A DNA stretch of 64,000 nt from Leptolinea sp964446955 (GTDB lineage: Bacteria > Chloroflexota > Anaerolineae > Anaerolineales > Anaerolineaceae). Where the stretch lies: assembly GCA_964446955.1 (NCBI GenBank), contig CAYUQJ010000001.1:620001-684000 (forward strand), read 5' to 3'. The position numbers were made by a program, and so were the translations under genes. Under the pieces are notes generated by a model. That model saw nothing but the letters and a program-made list of their open reading frames with translations, searched no databases and was not told the DNA's origin. Positions 8,747-18,266 of this stretch are shown here, piece by piece (the stretch's first letter is position 1; the number at the start of each line of letters is the position of its first letter).

Positions 8747-9758
8747 CAGTCAGATAGACCTTCAGATTCGCGAATCCATTGCCAGATCCAACAGTATTGT
8801 GCTCACATCGCACATACGACCGGACCATGATGCCGTAGGATCATTAATTGGCCTTGGCACTGCCCTTGAAAATGCGGGGAAACAGGTGCAAATGGTTCTT
8901 TCCGATTCCGTTGCGGTAAGTATGCGATTTTTGGAAGGTTCTTCTAAAGTAACGAAGAAGATCGAAGCCCCTTTTGACCTTTTTGTGTCTCTTGATTGTT
9001 CGGATACCAAACGTCTCGGTAATGCTCTTCCAGAAAATACTATGGTTGATATAAATATTGACCACCACCTATCGAATTTAAACTTCGGCAAAATCAACCT
9101 TGTTGAACCCGAAACGGTAGCCACTTCGGCGGTCATTGCCAATCATATGGCTGATTGGGGTTTGGCAATGGAAAAAAACGTAGCAACATCTTTACTGATG
9201 GGTATTCTGGGAGATTCGATTGGCTTTCGAACTAGCAATACATCTTCATCCACATTGCGATTAGCCGCCGATCTCATGGATTATGGTGTCAATTTGCCCG
9301 AGATTTACACAAAAACATTAGTTGGAAGATCGTTTCAGGCAGCAAAATACTGGGGAATAGGCCTGGAAAAATTGTCGAAAAAAGATGGTATTATCTTCAC
9401 CAGTCTTACCCTGCAAGACCGTAAGTCTGTATCTTATACTGGTAATGACGACGCAGATTTGATTAATATGTTGAGTTCAATAGAAGGACCTTCTGTTGCC
9501 ATCATGTTTGTGGAACAGAGTCATAATAAAGTAAAAGTAAGCTGGCGTGCTGTCCCTGGAGTTGATATTTCCCAACTCGCACTGGAATTTGGTGGTGGAG
9601 GACATCCGGCAGCATCAGGTGCCGAATTTTCTGGTTCCTTGGAAGAAGTACAAAACAAGGTTATACCAGCGACTATCCAATTTTTAAAAAATAATGATAA
9701 TAATAGTAGGAATGAAAAGGTGAGGAAATATATAAATCCCAAAGGAGAACTCAAGTAA
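8739..9758 (+). CDS. nrnA: Bifunctional oligoribonuclease / pAp phosphatase, DHH family
   Basis: 339 residues from the ATG that overlaps the rbfA stop. NrnA degrades nanoRNAs and dephosphorylates 3'-phosphoadenosine 5'-phosphate. DHH and DHHA1 motifs are present: SHIRPDHDAVGS, SLDCSDTKRLG, IDHHLSN and the C-terminal GGGGHPAASGAEF. Its position between rbfA and truB is the standard arrangement in Gram-positive-type bacteria. An ATG at 8715 in the same frame is possible but lies deeper in rbfA. The C-terminal 20 residues are Asn/Lys-rich and variable. Confidence 0.93.
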   Translation: MTSSQIDLQIRESIARSNSIVLTSHIRPDHDAVGSLIGLGTALENAGKQVQMVLSDSVAVSMRFLEGSSKVTKKIEAPFDLFVSLDCSDTKRLGNALPENTMVDINIDHHLSNLNFGKINLVEPETVATSAVIANHMADWGLAMEKNVATSLLMGILGDSIGFRTSNTSSSTLRLAADLMDYGVNLPEIYTKTLVGRSFQAAKYWGIGLEKLSKKDGIIFTSLTLQDRKSVSYTGNDDADLINMLSSIEGPSVAIMFVEQSHNKVKVSWRAVPGVDISQLALEFGGGGHPAASGAEFSGSLEEVQNKVIPATIQFLKNNDNNSRNEKVRKYINPKGELK

Positions 9759-9760
9759 CT

Positions 9761-10672
9761 ATGTATGAGGAATCCTTCAATGTAAACAACGCGGTTTCTG
9801 GAGTGTTGGTTGTAGACAAACCTGTCGGCCTTACATCTCATGATGTAGTTCAGATAATCCGCAAAGGAACAAATATTCGTCGTGCCGGACATACCGGTAC
9901 ATTGGATCCACGGGCCTCTGGCGTATTGGTTGTACTTCTTGGCCCTGCAGTCCGCTTGAGTGAATATGTATCTGCGTCTGACAAAAGATACCAGGCAGTG
10001 GTCCGCCTTGGTCAATCTACAGATACCTACGATGCAGAGGGACAGATCACTGGCGGTTCTTCTCCTGTCAACATAACAGAAGAACAATTTGAGAACGAAC
10101 TCAAATCATTTATTGGAGAGATTGAGCAGGTTCCCCCACCGTATTCGGCCATTAAAGTTAAAGGGAAAAAAGCTTATGACATGGCCCGCGATGGGGAAAA
10201 CTTTGATCTGGCTCCTCGTACGATTCATGTATATAACCTTGATCTATTGGAATGGGCGCCTCCGGAAGCTGTTGTTGATGTGTATTGTTCCTCTGGTACG
10301 TACGTTCGTTCCCTCGCTCACGACCTAGGAACAAAACTTGGGTGCGGTGCTCATTTAGTTGGATTGCGTCGAACAAAAAGTGGGCGCTTTACTTTACGCG
10401 ATGCTGTTCCCCTCCGGAAACTACGTGAATCATTCGAATCGGGAAACTGGTACCAGTATCTGATTCCTGCAGCTGAAGCACTTTCTGACTGGCCCGCACT
10501 TGAATTGAACAACGAACAGGTCGAATCCGTAAGACATGGGATAAGGGTACAATCACCCGCTCTCTCTTCTACCTGGGCTCGTGGAATAAATGAACAGGGT
10601 GAACTGGTTGCTCTTATGGAATTTGACACGACTACAGGCGAGTGGCAGCCCAAAAAAGTATTCTTTTCATAA
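9761..10672 (+). CDS. truB: tRNA pseudouridine(55) synthase
   Basis: 303 residues. TruB makes pseudouridine 55 in the T loop of tRNAs. Motifs: GVLVVDKPVGLTSHDVV near the start, the catalytic Asp49 in GTLDPRASGVL, DKRYQAVVRLGQSTDTYDAEG, and VYCSSGTYVRSLAHDLG. The C-terminal extension resembles a degenerate PUA-type domain. It starts three bases after nrnA; AAAGGAG lies rather far upstream, so translation is probably coupled. ribF follows directly. Confidence 0.95.
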   Translation: MYEESFNVNNAVSGVLVVDKPVGLTSHDVVQIIRKGTNIRRAGHTGTLDPRASGVLVVLLGPAVRLSEYVSASDKRYQAVVRLGQSTDTYDAEGQITGGSSPVNITEEQFENELKSFIGEIEQVPPPYSAIKVKGKKAYDMARDGENFDLAPRTIHVYNLDLLEWAPPEAVVDVYCSSGTYVRSLAHDLGTKLGCGAHLVGLRRTKSGRFTLRDAVPLRKLRESFESGNWYQYLIPAAEALSDWPALELNNEQVESVRHGIRVQSPALSSTWARGINEQGELVALMEFDTTTGEWQPKKVFFS

Positions 10673-10678
10673 TTGATC

Positions 10679-11593
10679 ATGATCCAGGCCAGCTCCATCG
10701 AGGAACTTAATCTAGATAAGGCCTGCCTTACTATTGGGTCTTTTGATGGTGTCCATATTGGACATCAGTCTTTGATTTCCACTCTTGTTACTACTGCACA
10801 TAAAAACAATTGCCCCGCTGTTGTTTTGACGTTTCATCCACACCCCGTTGTTGTTCTTAAGAGAATAACAACTCCTTACTATATTTCTTCCCCAGCCCAA
10901 AAAGCGCAATTTCTTTCAAACATGGGTGTGGATATCTTAATCACCCTTCCTTTTACTCATGCTGTCTCACAAATAACAGCGGAAAATTTCACATCACTTT
11001 TAGTCAAACACCTCGGTTTACACACTCTGGTTGTCGGATGCGGTTTTGTTCTTGGAAAAAATAGAGGCGGAACAGTCGATGTACTTGCAAATCTTGGCCG
11101 CTCATCTGGTTTTTCTGTCAATTGTCTAGAACCTGTTTTATCTAACGAAGAGGTTGTTTCTTCCAGCCTTATCCGCCTCCAACTTGAGACCGGCGATGTT
11201 CAAGCCGCCTCCAAAGGGTTGGGTCGTTTTTTCTGCGTCCAGGGAAAGGTAATCAGAGGGGATGGTAGGGGACACAAAATCGGTTTTCCAACCGCAAACC
11301 TGGATGTCTGGTCACAGCAATTACTACCGTCTCCCGGAGTATATCGATGTCTTACCACTGTGAATGGAAGAACCTTTCTTTCTGTTGGAAACCTTGGCTA
11401 CAGGCCAACTTTCACCGATAATACACATCATCTTTTCACAGAAATCCATTTATTGGATTTTTCGAGTGATATTTATGGCGAGGAAGTTCAGGTACAATTC
11501 ACCCATCGGTTGCGCGGAGAAATTAAGTATTCATCTTTTGAAGATTTAATCACCCAGATACACCGCGATATCATAACCGCCAGGAATTTATGA
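10679..11593 (+). CDS. ribF: Bifunctional riboflavin kinase / FMN adenylyltransferase
   Basis: 304 residues from the ATG at 10679 (an in-frame TTG lies two codons earlier). RibF phosphorylates riboflavin to FMN and adenylates FMN to FAD. The N-terminal nucleotidyltransferase half has TIGSFDGVHIGHQ and TFHPHP; the C-terminal kinase half has GKVIRGDGRGHKIGFPTANL, PSPGVY and the later Glu of LFTEIHLLDF. No clear ribosome binding site is seen, suggesting coupling with truB. The FAD product is the cofactor of the ThyX-type gene that follows three bases later. Confidence 0.95.
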   Translation: MIQASSIEELNLDKACLTIGSFDGVHIGHQSLISTLVTTAHKNNCPAVVLTFHPHPVVVLKRITTPYYISSPAQKAQFLSNMGVDILITLPFTHAVSQITAENFTSLLVKHLGLHTLVVGCGFVLGKNRGGTVDVLANLGRSSGFSVNCLEPVLSNEEVVSSSLIRLQLETGDVQAASKGLGRFFCVQGKVIRGDGRGHKIGFPTANLDVWSQQLLPSPGVYRCLTTVNGRTFLSVGNLGYRPTFTDNTHHLFTEIHLLDFSSDIYGEEVQVQFTHRLRGEIKYSSFEDLITQIHRDIITARNL

Positions 11594-11596
11594 ACC

Positions 11597-13024
11597 ATGC
11601 CTCGTTCAAGAGATGTTTATCTGCTGGACCCACAAATCCATTCTCCTGAAACGATTGCTGTAGCTTTTGCCAAAACATCTAGGTCTCCCGAATCTTTTAA
11701 AAAAATTGCATCAGAATTAACCGGCGAATCAAGTGCGCAATTTAATGAAAAATGGGTAGTTGGTTACGGCCATTCTTCTGTTGCTGAGCACGCAGTATTA
11801 CATATTGCCGTCGAAAATGTTTCCAGATTGGCTGTTGAATGTCTCGAATCCAACCGACTGGCATCATATACAGAAAAGTCGACTCGTTACCAGAAATGGG
11901 ACCCCGAGGATTTTCATATTCCTTTTGAGTTTGAAAACACTTCTTATGAAAAACTATATTGTGAAAGCTGCAGGATGCTCTTTGACCTTTATGAAGAATT
12001 CTTGCCTGCTGTAATTGCCTCAATAACACAAGAATACGTTGATGTACCAGGAGAAACATCTGCCCGCAAGGAACGTATAATCCTTACCGCAGCTGGAGAT
12101 GTTTGCCGCTTCCTTCTCCCAGTTTCGGCTTTCGCGAATGTTGGTATGACAATCAACGCCCGTGCGTTGGAACATGCCATCACAAAGATGCTATCACATC
12201 CCCTTCACGAAGTTCGCGACCTTGGACATGAGATAAAACAAATATCTCAGCAAACTCTGCCTACTTTGCTAAAATACGCCAACGAACAACCCTCTCTATC
12301 TGAGACCCGCGAGTTCTTTAATAAACTTACGTTATCTGATGATAGATCTAATCAACCAGAAGCGAAGAAAGGTGCTCGCCTGGTTGATTTCGATCCGGAT
12401 ATTGAAGAAAAAATCCTTGTATCAACCTTAATGCGATATTCAAAATTTTCCTATGCGCAAGCCAAATGCCTAATTCAAAGCCTGGATGAAAAGGAGACAG
12501 TTGAGTATTTAAAATACGTTTTAGGTAACCTGAATGATCATGACATTCCTATTCGTGAACTAGAGTATGGGAATCTTTCGTTTGAGATCATACTTGATGA
12601 AGGTGCTTACCTTGAGTTAAAGCGCCACCGGATGATGACCCAAACCCCCGCCCCGTTTTCCACAAAGTATGGTTATAGTATCCCCCGACAGATAGAAAAA
12701 GCTGGACTTCTGGAGAGATACATTTCAGCGATGGAAGATATCAGCGCAGCTTTCGATTCCTTATGTACAATCTCTCCCGATGCTGCCTCTTATGTTCTTC
12801 CGAATGCTTTCAACCGTCTTGTTTTTCTTCAGACAAATTTGCGGAGTTTTTTCCATTTTATAGCTCTCCGATCTGCGCCAAATGCGCACTTCTCAATGCG
12901 CCGAATAGCGCATCAGATGGCTGACCAGTTTCAAGAAACCTGCCCCTCCCTAAGTAAATACCTTAAAGTCAATCGGTCTGAAACTGCCTCAGAGATTGAA
13001 TCCCGTTTCTTTTCTCGTGTGTAA
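11597..13024 (+). CDS. thyX: ThyX-like flavin-dependent thymidylate synthase, tandem double-domain form
   Basis: 475 residues, about twice the length of ordinary ThyX (about 220-250). ThyX makes dTMP from dUMP with FAD and methylenetetrahydrofolate, as a homotetramer with active sites between subunits. Here there are two ThyX-like halves. The first has GHSSVAEHAVLHIAVENVSR followed by LASYTEKSTRY near residue 90, which keeps the Ser and Arg-Tyr side of the RHRxxSxNExSxRY motif but lacks its RHR. The second has LKRHRMMTQTPAPFSTKY near 342, which keeps the RHR but has lost the NE part. A fused pair could build complementary composite sites. It closes the nusA-ribF gene run. Confidence 0.75.
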   Translation: MPRSRDVYLLDPQIHSPETIAVAFAKTSRSPESFKKIASELTGESSAQFNEKWVVGYGHSSVAEHAVLHIAVENVSRLAVECLESNRLASYTEKSTRYQKWDPEDFHIPFEFENTSYEKLYCESCRMLFDLYEEFLPAVIASITQEYVDVPGETSARKERIILTAAGDVCRFLLPVSAFANVGMTINARALEHAITKMLSHPLHEVRDLGHEIKQISQQTLPTLLKYANEQPSLSETREFFNKLTLSDDRSNQPEAKKGARLVDFDPDIEEKILVSTLMRYSKFSYAQAKCLIQSLDEKETVEYLKYVLGNLNDHDIPIRELEYGNLSFEIILDEGAYLELKRHRMMTQTPAPFSTKYGYSIPRQIEKAGLLERYISAMEDISAAFDSLCTISPDAASYVLPNAFNRLVFLQTNLRSFFHFIALRSAPNAHFSMRRIAHQMADQFQETCPSLSKYLKVNRSETASEIESRFFSRV

Positions 13025-13466
13025 ACTTTTTCCTCAGGCAAGTAACCGTTTTTCTGTCATTTTTTCCCGTATATCAGTCGGGATTGTTCTTTTTGTGAAT
13101 GTTCATTGTTCCCTGGTCTTTATTCTCTTTCCCAACACGTATCAGAGGAGTTTTGAACTTTCAGTAGATACCGGTGTGTATTTCATTCAAGCCCTGGGTA
13201 TTCTCTTTATTATGTGGAATATCCCTTATGCATTTGCCTTTCTTGATCCAATGAAATTCAAGACTTCCTACCTTGAATCGATCATAATGCAATCAATTGG
13301 CATAATTGGTGAAACGTTAATAATGATTTCCATCCCCACACAACACGCATTACTTCGTGTTAGTATTTTTCGTTTTTTAATCTTTGATTGTTTTGGCCTG
13401 TTGCTTCTTATACTTGGCTATTCCAGCATAAAAAAAAGAAATGCTATCTTCTCAATCACCAAATAG
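12996..13466 (+). CDS. Small membrane protein of unknown function
   Basis: Up to 156 residues with four hydrophobic segments (near residues 25-45, 60-82, 96-115 and 125-145). I recognise no family. It overlaps the end of the ThyX-like gene: the earliest start is TTG at 12996 and a GTG at 13017 overlaps the stop region, so the true N-terminus is uncertain. It ends 36 bases before the end of the convergent penicillin-binding protein gene. Confidence 0.6.
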   Translation: MNPVSFLVCKLFPQASNRFSVIFSRISVGIVLFVNVHCSLVFILFPNTYQRSFELSVDTGVYFIQALGILFIMWNIPYAFAFLDPMKFKTSYLESIIMQSIGIIGETLIMISIPTQHALLRVSIFRFLIFDCFGLLLLILGYSSIKKRNAIFSITK

Positions 13467-13502
13467 TCGTCTTTAATAATTTATACAAATAATTCCGGGT
13501 TA

Positions 13503-16500
13503 TTACTGGATTATTTCTATTAATTCTTCTATCAATGATCCAATCGTTTCTTCTGAATTCTCTTCCGTAGGCAAGACCTCTGTCGGGATAACTTCAGTAG
13601 GAATGACGTCTGTCGGTATAGGTATTGGTGTTTCTGTCGGTGTTGGTATGGACGTTTCTGTGGGTATCGGTGTTATTGTCGGAGTTGAAGTTGGCATGGG
13701 TGTCGGCGCAGGCACATCAAGAATTACGCTAATGCGTTTTTCCGAGTAGTTCTCATCGGTTCCAGTCATTACAATTCTTAATGTAACAAGATTTCCCGTC
13801 AATTCTGACATATTCCATGTTACAAGAAGATCAGGCACAGGTCGCGTAGAATCAAATGGTCCGGCAAGATTGATCCACTTTCCTGGTTCTTCGCCAATAC
13901 CATATTCAAGCCGGAAATCCCGAAATCCCGATGCCACATCTGCGACTGCATAAATATCATAAGGACTTTCTGTAATTACCTGCCCATCCTCTATTCCAGC
14001 AAAAAACAAAGTCGGTCTCGGGTCACCTGCTGTACAAGTGTCCTTTGGAGCGAATCGTATATTTTCATTTAATCCAACGCTCGCAAGCCAGTCATGTCCA
14101 TCAGCAGTCTCTCGCAACCAACGCTTACCCCATTCATCTTCCACAATTATCGCGTTGACAGCTTTCTGTGAATCCTGACAAACACCCGATGCCAGTTTAC
14201 CCGTCCATGTATCAATGGTCACCTTTGAATAAAAATCCATACTGCGGGGCAAAGGTGGTTGATCAGAAGCAAATATCTCTGTTCGCACATCAGGGCATCC
14301 CTCAGCCGGTTCTGCCCCGGATACGGAACAAATAACCTTATCTACAATCCCACCTGGTCTTCTGAACGGAGTAGGATTGTCGTTCGTTATATAGGGTACT
14401 GCCTCTCGCATAAAAGCTGACCAAATCGGCGCAGCACCTGTAAGCCCGGTAGTATTTATCATTGGGGAATAATCCGCATTACCTACCCAAACACCAACCG
14501 CTAAATCAGGCGTGTAACCCATAGTCCAATTATCACGAAAATCGTTCGTTGTTCCTGTTTTTGCCGCGGTATCAAAGGGCATGCGCAAAACACTATTTTC
14601 TCCAAACATCGGTGTCCTGGCAGCATTATCGGAAAGAATGGATGAAATGAGAAACGCATGCTCTGCGCGAATAACCTGTTCTGGTTCTGCGGGTCTATAT
14701 TGAAACAACACATTTCCAGAATAATCTTCTATTTTCAAAATGGAAACTGGTTTTACTTTTATTCCTTGATTGGCAAAAACAGCAAAAGCCGATGTCATAT
14801 CCAATAAGGTAACTTCGCCACCGCCCAGGGTCAGAGACAAACCGTAATCTTCCCGTGTTAGGGATGTTATTCCCATCCTCTTCGCAAATGCAATAAACCC
14901 TTCTTCTTGCTGGGTTGACTTATCATCATAAATACCCACATAGTCCAGAGTCTTAACAGCAGGAATGTTATATGAATTTGCAAGAGCAGACCGGACAGTT
15001 ACCGGTCCATGAAATTTTTCATCATAATTGACCGGTTTATATGGTTCACGTGGATCATTTGGATCACCGCTTGGAGGAAATTCGCTGGGCACATCCCAGA
15101 TCAGTGTCGCCGGCGTCCATCCTTTTTCAAAGGCAGCAGCATAGGTTATCGGTTTTATGGATGATCCGGGCTGACGTGGATTTATGGCCATATTGACTTG
15201 CCCATCAATTTCCACGTTGTTAAAGTCCGCTGAACCCACCATGCTCAGGATTTGGCCTGTTGAAGGTTGTATTGCTACAAGTGCCCCATCTAACACATTG
15301 AAGTCTGCCAGTGTTGAGATTTGTTCTTTTACTATCCTCTCAGCAAGCTGCTGTATATTTGGATCGATCGTAGTGTAAACAGTAAAACCTGTGCGATAAA
15401 TAACCTGTGGGTCGTATTGTTGTTCAAGTTGTGAGCGGATGTAATTCACCCAGTGAGGAAAACGCATATTGTTCTCCCGAATCTGAAACGGGTAATCCGC
15501 AATCTCAACAGCTGCCCTTGCCGCACTATTAGCGTCAATACAGACAGGTTGAATATTTGTGCTGATAAAAATACAATTCTTTTCTTCTGATAGCTGAACC
15601 ATCAAATCAAGAACTTGAACATGACGATTTAAAGTATCTTCCCTATTGGTAAAAATATCATACACCCCTGGTGCCTGAGGTAACCCAGCCAGGAAAGATG
15701 CCTGGCTTAAGGTTAATTTGTCAGCTGTTGTATTGAAATAGGTTTCAGCCGCAGCTTCAATACCATATGCCAGATTGCTGTAATAAATTTCATTTAGATA
15801 TAATTCCAGTATCTCTTCTTTTGAATACTTACGAGTAATTTCAGCGGCTAAAACAATCTCTCTAGCCTTTCTGCGAATAGAGACCTCTGTTCTTTCATCT
15901 TGTGAAAACAACAATGTTCTGGCAAGTTGCTGTGTTATGGTTGAAGCCCCGCTAACCGTTTCACCACCGGTGTAGTTCTGGACTAAAGCTCGAAAAATTG
16001 CAAAAGGGTCATAACCCGGATGATCGTAATACTCCTTATCTTCTGTTGCTATGGTTGCTGCGATCAGATATGGAGATATTTTTTCCAAAGGAACATAAGT
16101 CCTGCGCCCTGCTGTTGGACTTATCATTTCGTATAATAGATCGCCATTCCGGTCCATTATTCTTGTTGTTTCAAATTGAGATGTTTTTTCCGCCAGATTG
16201 TCAATTCCAGGCAGCCCCCCAGCCAATGAGAAATACTGAATAATGGCAGCAGCACCTACTATGAATACACCGGCCAGCCCCAATAATAAAATGGCGATCA
16301 ATGCCTTTATGAAACAGCCCGTCTGATTTTTTGTCTTCTTTTTTATGGGTTTCTTCCGATTCACAACCGGATTTGATTGTGTAACACGGTTCTTCTGGGA
16401 TTGTTCAAGGGGAGTTTCAGTCGATGAGCCATTGGTCTTAACAGGTTGTGATTGCCCTCTATTCAATGGCCCTGTCTGGTTTCGAAAATAAGGCTGTGTG

Positions 16501-16853
16501 GCGTATGGAGGAGCATGCCGTTTGGGATTGGGTGTTATTCCTGTAGAAGATCCTGCTCCATTAGAAAATGCGGCTCTTTCTCCAGTATCAGCAAGCAGAT
16601 AATCACCATTTGGCGCAAAGGGATGGGTGTTAGAGTTTTGATTTACGGAATTTGCAGAAGAATTGACCTTCCCGTTTTCTTCTCGTTCATTTATATCTTC
16701 AATTGGAAAATCAGGAGGAATTTCCGGGGAATTGGAAAGACCATTGAATCTCAATTCTTCGTTTTTGTCTTCTCTATCCGGTCTATCTGGTGAACCGTAA
16801 TTATTTTTTTGATCATTATTCAGGGGGTCATGTAGTGGCATAGATGAATCCAT
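13503..16853 (-). CDS. Class A penicillin-binding protein (transglycosylase/transpeptidase)
   Basis: 1116 residues. It polymerises lipid II and cross-links the glycan strands. Order: a long hydrophilic N-terminal cytoplasmic region rich in Asn, Pro and Gln (1-177), one membrane helix (about 178-208), a GT51 transglycosylase with ATEDKEYYDHPGYD (catalytic Glu) and STITQQLARTLLF, a transpeptidase with active-site SSIK near 564, the SYN box (NSYNIP) and KTGTTNDFRDNW, then a C-terminal Ig-like segment and a Thr/Pro/Glu-rich stalk with PTEVIPTEVLPTE repeats. The stalk suggests exposure through the wall. It is transcribed divergently from the c-di-AMP receptor genes. Confidence 0.93.
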   Translation of the reverse strand: MDSSMPLHDPLNNDQKNNYGSPDRPDREDKNEELRFNGLSNSPEIPPDFPIEDINEREENGKVNSSANSVNQNSNTHPFAPNGDYLLADTGERAAFSNGAGSSTGITPNPKRHAPPYATQPYFRNQTGPLNRGQSQPVKTNGSSTETPLEQSQKNRVTQSNPVVNRKKPIKKKTKNQTGCFIKALIAILLLGLAGVFIVGAAAIIQYFSLAGGLPGIDNLAEKTSQFETTRIMDRNGDLLYEMISPTAGRRTYVPLEKISPYLIAATIATEDKEYYDHPGYDPFAIFRALVQNYTGGETVSGASTITQQLARTLLFSQDERTEVSIRRKAREIVLAAEITRKYSKEEILELYLNEIYYSNLAYGIEAAAETYFNTTADKLTLSQASFLAGLPQAPGVYDIFTNREDTLNRHVQVLDLMVQLSEEKNCIFISTNIQPVCIDANSAARAAVEIADYPFQIRENNMRFPHWVNYIRSQLEQQYDPQVIYRTGFTVYTTIDPNIQQLAERIVKEQISTLADFNVLDGALVAIQPSTGQILSMVGSADFNNVEIDGQVNMAINPRQPGSSIKPITYAAAFEKGWTPATLIWDVPSEFPPSGDPNDPREPYKPVNYDEKFHGPVTVRSALANSYNIPAVKTLDYVGIYDDKSTQQEEGFIAFAKRMGITSLTREDYGLSLTLGGGEVTLLDMTSAFAVFANQGIKVKPVSILKIEDYSGNVLFQYRPAEPEQVIRAEHAFLISSILSDNAARTPMFGENSVLRMPFDTAAKTGTTNDFRDNWTMGYTPDLAVGVWVGNADYSPMINTTGLTGAAPIWSAFMREAVPYITNDNPTPFRRPGGIVDKVICSVSGAEPAEGCPDVRTEIFASDQPPLPRSMDFYSKVTIDTWTGKLASGVCQDSQKAVNAIIVEDEWGKRWLRETADGHDWLASVGLNENIRFAPKDTCTAGDPRPTLFFAGIEDGQVITESPYDIYAVADVASGFRDFRLEYGIGEEPGKWINLAGPFDSTRPVPDLLVTWNMSELTGNLVTLRIVMTGTDENYSEKRISVILDVPAPTPMPTSTPTITPIPTETSIPTPTETPIPIPTDVIPTEVIPTEVLPTEENSEETIGSLIEELIEIIQ

Positions 16854-16960
16854 AATTTCAGCATAACTTCAATCATTCTACTATAAATTATGATTTGACC
16901 TTTGTATCATCAATAAGTACAATACAATTGTAAATTAATACCAGATTAAAAAGAGTGAAT

Positions 16961-17314
16961 ATGACATCACCTGAAGAAAAAAAACATAATGAGTCAAAAA
17001 TGTTTATTGCCGTCATCCAAGCACAAGATATTGATGCGGCATCTTCGGCTTTAAGGGCGGTTGATATCTCATTTACCCGCCTCCCGAGTGTGGGTGGTTT
17101 TCTAGGCCGAAGAAATTCAACCCTTCTGATTGGTTTGAATCCAGACGAAATTGAAAAAGCCCAGTCTGCTCTTAAGGAAAGCTGTAGACAGCGCATCGAA
17201 TATCTTGCAGTTCCACTGGAAAGCGCGCCACTTCCACTACCCACACCGACCCCAATAAATGTGGGTGGAGCCAACATATTCAACATCTCAATTGAACACT
17301 TCGAGGAGTTCTAA
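16961..17314 (+). CDS. Cyclic-di-AMP receptor-like protein (PstA/DarA, PII-like), copy 1
   Basis: 117 residues from the ATG at 16961, with AAGAG five bases upstream. The fold signature of the DarA/PstA family is clear: ISFTRLPSVGGFLGRRNSTLLIGL, where the GGF and T-LL-G elements line the nucleotide pocket in the B. subtilis protein. Family members are PII-like trimers that bind c-di-AMP at subunit interfaces. An 11-residue polar N-terminal extension and a Pro-rich insert (PLPLPTPTP) in the large loop distinguish it from copy 2, which begins two bases after its stop. That this copy still binds the nucleotide is inference. Confidence 0.82.
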   Translation: MTSPEEKKHNESKMFIAVIQAQDIDAASSALRAVDISFTRLPSVGGFLGRRNSTLLIGLNPDEIEKAQSALKESCRQRIEYLAVPLESAPLPLPTPTPINVGGANIFNISIEHFEEF

Positions 17315-17316
17315 TT

Positions 17317-17583
17317 ATGAAACTCATAATTACCATTATTCGTGATGTGGACAACGATCAAGTTTCACATGCTCTGACGGATGCTGGTTTTTCAGTCACA
17401 ATGATCGCTTCAACCGGTGGATTCTTTCATAGAGGCTCTACTACGCTTCTAATCGGTGTTGAAGACGACCAGGTAGAGAAAGCTATTTCCACTATTAAAG
17501 AAAATTGTCAGCAGCCCCTTGAATCAGGTGGTAAAAAAGCAACAGTTTTTGTTATCAAAGTCGATCAGTTCATTCATTTTTAA
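17317..17583 (+). CDS. Cyclic-di-AMP receptor-like protein (PstA/DarA, PII-like), copy 2
   Basis: 88 residues, starting two bases after copy 1. It aligns closely with B. subtilis DarA: MKLIITIIRDVDNDQVSHAL, FSVTMIASTGGF, STTLLIGVEDDQVEKAISTIKENC. It is shorter than the usual 105-110 residues because the large B-loop is almost absent (only ESGGKKA between helix and last strand). Such loop variants may contact a different partner. The following gene encodes a DUF4013 membrane protein, with a GGAG ribosome site 21 bases on, so all three are probably one transcript. Confidence 0.85.
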   Translation: MKLIITIIRDVDNDQVSHALTDAGFSVTMIASTGGFFHRGSTTLLIGVEDDQVEKAISTIKENCQQPLESGGKKATVFVIKVDQFIHF

Positions 17584-17604
17584 TTTCTCATCAGGAGACT
17601 ACCC

Positions 17605-18261
17605 ATGGATTTTGCGAAACCGTTCAGTTTTGTCTTTGAAGACCAGAATTGGTTCAAGAAATTGGCCATCGCTGGTTTAATTACACTGATACCGATCATT
17701 GGATTTATTTACCTGTTGGGATGGGGTCTCGAAATAACCCGACAGCTCATATTCAAAGAATCGGTTATCATACCCGAAACAGATTTTTCAAAATATCTGA
17801 TCCGGGGAATAAAAGCATTCGTTATAGGATTTGTTTACTCAATTCCATCAATATTGCTACAGATCCCTGCCCAGGTATCTAACTTTTCAGCTGTATCTTC
17901 AGGTGCATATGATGATGGTAGTGGAGCAGTCGCCGGTGGTATGTACGTGGTAATCCTGTGTACAAGTTTGCTCAACCTTGTTTACAGTCTTCTCCTTATG
18001 TTTGTTATCCCTGCCGCGTATGACCTCTTCCTTGTAAACAATGAGGAAATTAGCGCCGGTTTTCGTTTGGGCGAAATCTTTGCACTTATCAAGAAGGTTC
18101 CCGTTGCTTTCCTTCTAGTGCTCGTTGGATCAATTATTTCCGGATTTGTTGGTGGATTAGGGATAATTGCCTGTATTATAGGATTACTGGTAACAATTCC
18201 CTACTCAACACTCATCATGTCCCATTTCTACGGGCAAGTGTATTTGGAAGCACAAAAATAG
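17605..18261 (+). CDS. DUF4013-type membrane protein
   Basis: 218 residues with about five membrane segments: FKKLAIAGLITLIPIIGFIYLLGW near 18-42, then helices near 70-95, 110-140, 165-190 and 190-210. Motifs such as LIPIIGF, LLGWGLEI and IPYSTLIMSHFYGQVY are typical of the DUF4013 family, found widely in Chloroflexota, Gram-positives and archaea without known function. It sits behind two c-di-AMP receptor genes, so a role in osmotic or membrane stress is a guess only. A bidirectional terminator follows its stop. Confidence 0.75.
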   Translation: MDFAKPFSFVFEDQNWFKKLAIAGLITLIPIIGFIYLLGWGLEITRQLIFKESVIIPETDFSKYLIRGIKAFVIGFVYSIPSILLQIPAQVSNFSAVSSGAYDDGSGAVAGGMYVVILCTSLLNLVYSLLLMFVIPAAYDLFLVNNEEISAGFRLGEIFALIKKVPVAFLLVLVGSIISGFVGGLGIIACIIGLLVTIPYSTLIMSHFYGQVYLEAQK

Positions 18262-18266
18262 ACCTA

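Noticed and set aside
9521..10087. 188-codon minus-strand ORF across the nrnA-truB junction
   Set aside because: Antisense to two well-supported genes, with no start signal or recognisable family.
13540..13720. Tandem-repeat-like DNA at the end of the penicillin-binding protein gene
   Set aside because: Codes for the Thr/Pro stalk (PTE/PTP repeats); no sign of a separate repeat element or CRISPR.
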